64,000 bases of DNA from Lysobacteraceae bacterium PS02340 (GTDB lineage: Bacteria; Pseudomonadota; Gammaproteobacteria; Xanthomonadales; Xanthomonadaceae), in assembly GCA_029959605.1 (NCBI GenBank), contig JASCOC010000010.1, forward strand, positions 62,001 through 126,000. Direction: 5' to 3'. This document shows positions 59,349-64,000 of this stretch, piece by piece. Under the pieces are notes generated by a model, which worked only from the letters and a program-made list of their open reading frames with translations, was not told the origin of the DNA and did not search any database. Position 1 is the first letter of the stretch. Every line of letters begins with the position of its first letter. The position numbers and the translations under genes were made by a program.

Positions 59349-59421
59349 GCCCTCACCCGCCGCGCTTCGCGCGTCGACCCCGGATCAAGTCCGGGGCAGG
59401 CTCTCTCCCGGAGGGAGAGGT
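59349..59421 (+). repeat. Family C composite repeat, full length
   Basis: All three palindromes are present: CGCCGCGC...GCGCGTCG, CCCCGGATCAAGTCCGGGG and CTCTCCCGGAGGGAGAG. It is closest in sequence to the copy at 34270. Confidence 0.85.
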
Positions 59422-59568
59422 GCTGTTCGTCTGCGATCCTCGACCGCCGCAAATCCCATCTGCACAAAGCTCGCGGATCGACCGCACCCACCGGCAAGCC
59501 GCCGTGAGCCCCCGATGTCCGTCCCGCGACATCCCCGCACTGCGTCCCATTCCGCCCGCCCGGTGCAG

Positions 59569-59608
59569 CTGTCATTCATCCAGATGGCACGCGTCATACG
59601 GCTGTAAC
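59569..59608 (+). promoter_or_regulatory. Pho box of pstS2
   Basis: GCGTCAT-ACGG-CTGTAAC (59591-59608) is a good PhoB box, and CTGTCAT at 59569 is in phase 22 bp upstream (the intervening position 59580 is poor). An A-rich stretch and CATTTCATG follow as a possible -10 region. Confidence 0.75.
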
Positions 59609-59674
59609 AAAAACATCATTTCATGTGCGGACCGAGGCGACGCCATGCGTTGCCGCACTCAATTGGAGCCACGC

Positions 59675-60769
59675 ATGTCCCGTCAGACGATCCGGATCGG
59701 TGCCCTCGCGCTGTCCTCGCTCATCTTCCTCGCCGCCTGTGGTGGCAACAGCGCGGACGCGCCGGCCGGTCAGGCCGCCGAAGGCGCTCCGGGCGCCGCA
59801 CAGCCGGCCGGCGACCGCGTCGCTGCCGAGATCTCGGGCGCCGGTGCATCGTTCATCTTCCCGCTGGTGTCGAAGTGGTCGGCCGACTACAACGCCGCCA
59901 CCGGCAACAAGGTCAACTACCAGTCGATCGGTTCGGGCGGCGGCATCGCGCAGATCAAAGCGGGCACGGTGGACTTCGGTTCGTCCGACAAGCCGCTCGA
60001 CAGCGCCGAGCTGCAGGCCTCGGGCCTGGGCCAGTTCCCGTCGGCGATCGGCGGCGTGGTGCCGGTGATCAACGTCGACGGCCTGCAGCCGGGCCAGCTG
60101 AAGCTGACCGGTTCGTTGCTGGCGGACATCTTCCTGGGCAAGGTCGCCACCTGGAACGACCCGGCGATCGCCGCGCTCAACCCCGGCGTGACCCTGCCGG
60201 CCGGCAAGATCAGCATCGTCCACCGCTCGGACGGCTCGGGCACCACGTTCAACTTCTCCAACTACCTGTCGAAGGTCAGCGAGTCGTGGAAGTCGACCGT
60301 CGGCGAAGGTACCTCGGTGCAGTGGCCGTCGGGCGTGGGTGGCAAGGGCAACGAAGGCGTCGCCTCGTACGTGCAGCAGATCAAGGGCTCGATCGGCTAC
60401 GTCGAGCTGGCCTACGCGCTGCAGAACAACATGCCCTATGCCTCGCTGCAGAACGCGGCCGGCAACTGGGTGCAGCCGAGCGAGGAAAGCTTCGCTGCCG
60501 CCGCCGCGACCGCCGACTGGGCGAGCGCGCAGGACTTCAATCTGGTCATCACCAACGCGCCCGGTCCGGACGCGTGGCCGATCACCGCGACCAACTTCAT
60601 GCTGATGCATAAGCAGCCGAAGGACGCCGCCCGCAGCCAGGCCGCGCGCGACTTCTTCAAGTGGGCGTTCGAGTCGGGCCAGGCGCAGGCCAGCGAGCTG
60701 CACTACGTGCCGCTGCCGGCCGAGCTGGTACAGCAGATCGAGGCCTACTGGGCAGCCGAGTTCAAGTGA
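59675..60769 (+). CDS. pstS: Phosphate-binding protein PstS, lipoprotein form
   Basis: The 364-residue paralogue of the upstream PstS has a lipobox LAAC (SLIFLAACGGNSADAP) and a 30-residue Ala/Gly/Pro linker, so it is membrane-anchored. The binding loops are almost the same: ISGAGASFIFPLVSKW, IGSGGGIAQIKAGTVDFGSSDKPL, HRSDGSGTTFNFSNYLSKVSE, GGKGNEGVASYVQQIKGSIGYVE. The ATG at 59675 follows TTGGAG. It is upstream of pstC-pstA-pstB, which it probably serves directly. Confidence 0.95.
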   Translation: MSRQTIRIGALALSSLIFLAACGGNSADAPAGQAAEGAPGAAQPAGDRVAAEISGAGASFIFPLVSKWSADYNAATGNKVNYQSIGSGGGIAQIKAGTVDFGSSDKPLDSAELQASGLGQFPSAIGGVVPVINVDGLQPGQLKLTGSLLADIFLGKVATWNDPAIAALNPGVTLPAGKISIVHRSDGSGTTFNFSNYLSKVSESWKSTVGEGTSVQWPSGVGGKGNEGVASYVQQIKGSIGYVELAYALQNNMPYASLQNAAGNWVQPSEESFAAAAATADWASAQDFNLVITNAPGPDAWPITATNFMLMHKQPKDAARSQAARDFFKWAFESGQAQASELHYVPLPAELVQQIEAYWAAEFK

Positions 60770-60807
60770 CGTTCCGTCCGCGCCCGCGCCTGCGGGCGCG
60801 GCCCCGG

Positions 60808-60848
60808 ATCGTCATCCCGGCGCCGGCCGGGCTCCAGTGACTTGATCG
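60808..60848 (+). repeat. Divergent family A-like repeat
   Basis: GATCGTCATCCC then a GGCGCCGGCCGGG-type palindrome and CCAGTGACTTGATC. The flanks (CGTCAT, CTTGATC) match family A but the core differs. It lies between pstS2 and pstC, just after a GC-rich hairpin (60780-60802). Confidence 0.5.
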
Positions 60849-60936
60849 CGCTCCCACGCCCCCCGTCATCGGATTCCGGCGTTCGCTGGATCAACGGATC
60901 CACACCGCTCCGCGGCTCTCCTCCACCGGACCTCCC

Positions 60937-61911
60937 ATGAACGCCGCCACCCTCCACGCCGCGCCACCGGCTCCGAGCAAACGCGACATCCGCGATGCGC
61001 GTGCCGACCGTCTGTTCAAGATCGTCCTGACCGCCACCGTCGTCTTCGTGATGCTGGCGCTCGCCGGCGCCGCGTTGTCGATGCTCTGGGGCGGTCGCGA
61101 TGCCCTCTCCTCGCAGGGCCTGTCGTTCTTCACCACCGCCGACTGGAATCCGGTCGAGAACCGCTACGGCGCACTCGCGCCGATCGTCGGCACCATCGTC
61201 ACCGCGCTGATCGCGATGATCATCGCCGTGCCGGTGAGTTTCGGCATCGCCTTCTTCCTGACCGAGGTCGCGCCGCGCTGGCTGCGCGGACCGGTCGGCA
61301 CCGCGATCGAACTGCTTGCGGGCATTCCCTCGATCATCTACGGCATGTGGGGCCTGTTCGTGCTCGTGCCGGTGATGACCACCTACATCACGCCGTGGCT
61401 CAACGACACGCTCGGCGAGGTGCCGTATCTGGGCGCGCTGTTCCGCGGTCCGCCGCTGGGCATCGGCACGCTGACCGCCGGCTTCGTGCTCGCGATCATG
61501 GTCATTCCCTTCATTTCAGCGGTCATGCGCGAAGTGTTCCTGACGGTGCCCACGCGCCTGAAGGAATCGGCCTACGCGCTCGGCGCGACGAAGTGGGAAG
61601 TCAGCTGGGACATCGTGCTGCCCTACACGCGCTCGGCGGTGATCGGCGGCGTGTTTCTCGGTCTCGGCCGTGCACTCGGCGAAACGATGGCCGTCGCGTT
61701 CGTGATCGGTAATTCGGTGCGCCTGACGCCGTCGCTGCTCGAGCCCGGCACCACCATCGCCGCGCTGATCGCGAACGACTTCGGTGAAGCCACCGAGACC
61801 TACCGTTCGGCGCTGCTGCTGCTCGGTTTCGTGCTCTTCATCGTGACCTTCGTCGTGCTGGCCATCGCCCGCCTGATGCTGATGCAGCTGGCCCGCAAGG
61901 AGGGCAAGTAA
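60937..61911 (+). CDS. pstC: Phosphate ABC transporter permease PstC
   Basis: The 324-residue inner-membrane protein has about six to seven membrane segments, a long periplasmic loop after the first, and the binding-protein-dependent permease EAA motif (MREVFLTVPTRLKESAYALGATKWEVSWDIVLPYTRSAVIGG). With PstA it forms the phosphate channel. Its stop overlaps the pstA ATG (TAATG). It is separated from pstS2 by 167 bp with a hairpin and a repeat, which may lower its expression relative to the binding protein. Confidence 0.96.
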   Translation: MNAATLHAAPPAPSKRDIRDARADRLFKIVLTATVVFVMLALAGAALSMLWGGRDALSSQGLSFFTTADWNPVENRYGALAPIVGTIVTALIAMIIAVPVSFGIAFFLTEVAPRWLRGPVGTAIELLAGIPSIIYGMWGLFVLVPVMTTYITPWLNDTLGEVPYLGALFRGPPLGIGTLTAGFVLAIMVIPFISAVMREVFLTVPTRLKESAYALGATKWEVSWDIVLPYTRSAVIGGVFLGLGRALGETMAVAFVIGNSVRLTPSLLEPGTTIAALIANDFGEATETYRSALLLLGFVLFIVTFVVLAIARLMLMQLARKEGK

Positions 61912-62801
61912 TGGCCGTCGCCACCGTCACCGAACGCGAGCGCCAGGTTGCCGACCGCCTGTACGCGCGCCGTCGCCTGCAGAACGGCATCGCGGTCTTC
62001 ATGGGCTGCCTGACGGCCGCATTCGGCCTGTTCTTCCTCGGCTGGATCCTGTGGACGCTGGTGTCCAAGGCCGCCGGCGGCATCAATCCGGCACTGTTCA
62101 CCCAGATGACTCCGCCGCCGATGGTCGAGGGCGGTCTGCTCAACGCCTTCTTCGGCAGCGCGGTGATGTGCGGCCTGGCGATCGCGATCGGCACGCCGCT
62201 CGGCGTTGCCGCCGGCACGTGGCTCTCGGAGTTCGGCCGCGCCCGCAAGGCCGGCATCGTCGTGCGTTTCATCAACGACATCCTGCTGTCGGCGCCGTCG
62301 ATCGTGCTCGGCCTGTTCGTCTACACCGCATTCGTGATGACCACAGGCGGCCGTTTCTCGGCGCTGGCCGGCTCGATCGCCCTGGCTTTCATCGTGTTGC
62401 CGGTGGTCGTGCGCACCACCGACGAGATGCTGCAGCTGGTGCCCACGCAGATGCGCGAAGCCGCGCTGTCGCTCGGCGTGCCGCAGTGGAAGGTCGTGGT
62501 GCAGGTGCTCTATCGCAGCGCCTCGGCTGGCATCGTCACCGGTGTGCTGCTCGCGCTGGCGCGCATCTCCGGCGAAACCGCACCGCTGCTGTTCACCGCC
62601 TTCGGCAACCAGTACTGGAACAACAACATCATGCAGCCGATGGCGAGCGTGCCGGTGGTGATGTACCAGTACGCCGGCAGCCCCTACGAGTCCTGGCAGC
62701 AGCTGGCCTGGGCCGGTGCGCTGGTGCTCACCTGTTTCGTGTTGCTGGTCAGCCTGGGCGCCCGCGCCATTTTGCTGCGCAACAAGATCACCCATGACTA
62801 A
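61911..62801 (+). CDS. pstA: Phosphate ABC transporter permease PstA
   Basis: The 296-residue permease partner of PstC has about six membrane segments, [36 protein letters not shown], and the EAA loop [54 protein letters not shown]. The Arg/Glu residues used for phosphate translocation lie in these helices. Its end overlaps the possible first start of pstB. Confidence 0.96.
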   Translation: MAVATVTERERQVADRLYARRRLQNGIAVFMGCLTAAFGLFFLGWILWTLVSKAAGGINPALFTQMTPPPMVEGGLLNAFFGSAVMCGLAIAIGTPLGVAAGTWLSEFGRARKAGIVVRFINDILLSAPSIVLGLFVYTAFVMTTGGRFSALAGSIALAFIVLPVVVRTTDEMLQLVPTQMREAALSLGVPQWKVVVQVLYRSASAGIVTGVLLALARISGETAPLLFTAFGNQYWNNNIMQPMASVPVVMYQYAGSPYESWQQLAWAGALVLTCFVLLVSLGARAILLRNKITHD

Positions 62802-63648
62802 TCTCAGCCTGGACCCGTCCATGAACGACCTCCACACCGCTCCGTCGCAGCGCATCCAGCTCGCGACGCACGCGCGCACGCAACTGGCGCCGACGCCGGT
62901 CAAGATCGCCGCGCGCGGGCTGAACTTCCACTACGGCGATTTCCACGCGCTCAAGAACATCGAGCTGGAGATTCCCGAAAAGCGCGTGACCGCGCTGATC
63001 GGTCCGTCGGGCTGCGGCAAGTCGACGCTGCTGCGCATCTTCAACCGCATCTATGCGCTGTATCCGAAGATGACCGCCAGCGGCGAACTGCTGCTCGACG
63101 GCGAGAACATCCTCGCGCCGAAGTACCCGATGAACCGTCTGCGTTCGAAGGTCGGCATGGTGTTCCAGAAGCCGGTGCCGTTCCCGATGACGATCTTCGA
63201 GAACGTCGCCTACGCGATCCGCCACCACGAGAAGCTGTCGAAGGCCGAGCTCAACGTCCGCGTCGAGCAGGCGCTGACCCAGGCCGCGCTGTGGACCGAG
63301 GTCAAGGACAAGCTCAACCAGAACGCACTGGGCCTGTCCGGCGGCCAGCAGCAGCGCCTGTGCATCGCACGCGCCGTCGCCCTGCGCCCGGACGTGCTGC
63401 TGCTCGACGAACCGACGTCGGCGCTCGACCCGATCTCCACCAGCCGCATCGAGCAGCTGGTCGAGGAACTCAAGGTCGACTACACGATCGTCATCGTGAC
63501 CCACAACATGCAGCAGGCGGCGCGCGTCTCCGACTTCACCGCCTTCATGTATCTGGGCGATCTGATCGAACACGACACCACCGAGACGATCTTCTCCAAT
63601 CCCTCGAAGCAGCAGACCGAGGACTACATCACCGGTCGCTTCGGCTGA
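62794..63648 (+). CDS. pstB: Phosphate ABC transporter ATP-binding protein PstB
   Basis: The protein has 284 residues from the ATG at 62794, which overlaps the pstA end by eight bases, or 275 from the ATG at 62821. It shows Walker [14 protein letters not shown], the Q loop [22 protein letters not shown], signature [14 protein letters not shown], Walker [16 protein letters not shown] and the switch His in [16 protein letters not shown]. It powers PstCA. The N-terminal 25-30 residues are variable and polar, so the start cannot be fixed. Confidence 0.96.
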   Translation: MTNLSLDPSMNDLHTAPSQRIQLATHARTQLAPTPVKIAARGLNFHYGDFHALKNIELEIPEKRVTALIGPSGCGKSTLLRIFNRIYALYPKMTASGELLLDGENILAPKYPMNRLRSKVGMVFQKPVPFPMTIFENVAYAIRHHEKLSKAELNVRVEQALTQAALWTEVKDKLNQNALGLSGGQQQRLCIARAVALRPDVLLLDEPTSALDPISTSRIEQLVEELKVDYTIVIVTHNMQQAARVSDFTAFMYLGDLIEHDTTETIFSNPSKQQTEDYITGRFG

Positions 63649-63760
63649 CGCAGGCCGGCTTGCGCGGCATTGCCGCGTGGCCGGACGGGCGCAATCTGCC
63701 GGTTCGCAGTTGACCCAAGCTCCACTCGCATATCGTCGCCACTCTTCCAGGTTCCCCGCC

Positions 63761-64000
63761 ATGCCCAACCAACTGAACGACCATATCGTCAAGAGCTACG
63801 ACGAAGAGCGCAGCCGTCTGACCAACGAGATCCTGCGCATGGGCGAGATGGCCGCCGCGCAGCTGGAATCGGCGCTGGACGTCGTGGAACGCCGCGACGA
63901 CAAGGCCGCCGAACGCATCATCGCCAACGACGAGGCGATCGACGCGCTGGAGCACGAGGTCAGCCAGGACGTCATGAAACTGGCGCTGCGTGGCCCGATG
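63761..64000 (+). CDS. phoU: Phosphate signalling protein PhoU, 5' part
   Basis: The first 80 residues are present (MPNQLNDHIVKSYDEERSRLTNEILRMGEMAAAQLESALDVVERRD, ERIIANDEAIDALEHEVSQDVMKLALRGPM); the window ends inside the gene. The pattern matches the first three-helix PhoU bundle, including the acidic ExxxD metal-binding stretch. PhoU links PstB activity to the PhoR/PhoB system and represses the regulon in high phosphate. It begins 112 bp after pstB in the canonical position. Confidence 0.95.
   Translation, partial: MPNQLNDHIVKSYDEERSRLTNEILRMGEMAAAQLESALDVVERRDDKAAERIIANDEAIDALEHEVSQDVMKLALRGPM

Larger units (their letters stand above)
58887..59674. other. 788-bp region between the two pstS genes
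   Basis: No credible gene. In order: a perfect 13-bp hairpin (58894-58923), a T-rich terminator (58966-58989), family C repeats at 59095-59164, 59200-59236 (inverted fragment) and 59349-59421, then the pstS2 Pho box (59569-59608). The density of repeats is the highest in the window. Confidence 0.65.

Overview
This window is high-GC chromosomal DNA from a gammaproteobacterium, most likely of the family Lysobacteraceae (Xanthomonadaceae; Lysobacter, Luteimonas or a Stenotrophomonas relative). The assignment rests on protein content: an emrR-emrC-emrA-emrB efflux operon in the order described for Stenotrophomonas maltophilia, a MarR/TolC/HlyD/DHA2 set, a long TonB-dependent receptor, and many small palindromic intergenic repeats of the kind these genomes carry. 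It is an inference; no rRNA gene is present. I found no prophage, insertion sequence, CRISPR array or biosynthetic cluster. Most of the window is core genome.

Layout. 0-8 kb: the tail of an unknown gene, a sigma factor fused to a membrane domain, a secreted four-EF-hand protein, bpt coupled to a nuclease/phosphatase-like lipoprotein, pncC, and a TonB-dependent receptor divergent from mutS. 8-17.6 kb: mutS; katG with an OxyR-like operator; an exported SDR oxidoreductase; and a PepSY / response regulator / histidine kinase / hslR minus-strand operon facing a second PepSY gene. 17.9-23.7 kb: minus-strand translation and secretion genes ffh, nitronate monooxygenase, pabC, rpsP, rimM, trmD, rplS. 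23.8-29.6 kb: a CcsA-like protein and emrRCAB. 29.6-43.2 kb: PAP2 protein, radA, MASE2-GGDEF cyclase, tRNA-Thr(CGT), ispH, lspA-ileS-ribF, murJ divergent from rpsT, obgE, rpmA, rplU. 43.5-56 kb: uvrA with a basic tail, a thioesterase, two crotonase-fold enzymes, a sulfurtransferase/Nudix/DUF1289 operon, a degenerate FKBP, nth, and two exported peptidases (M28 and M19). 56.2-64 kb: a phosphate-starvation locus with a phosphate-selective porin, two PstS paralogues, pstC-pstA-pstB and the start of phoU.

How it works together. The phosphate locus is the most coherent unit. The porin would admit phosphate or polyphosphate across the outer membrane, two PstS proteins (one soluble, one lipid-anchored) would bind it, PstCAB would import it and PhoU would signal. 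The porin/pstS1 gap carries two oppositely directed arrays of PhoB-type half-sites on an exact 11-bp period, and pstS2 has its own. Intergenic gaps, above all those between convergent genes, carry three families of short palindromic repeats (called A, B and C here), including paired inverted copies. Nothing here is clearly a wholly new system. The items most worth a second look are the membrane-fused sigma factor, the Pho-box architecture with tandem PstS paralogues, the composite repeat family C, the paired PepSY proteins around a two-component system, the Tat-like exported SDR, and the degenerate FKBP.
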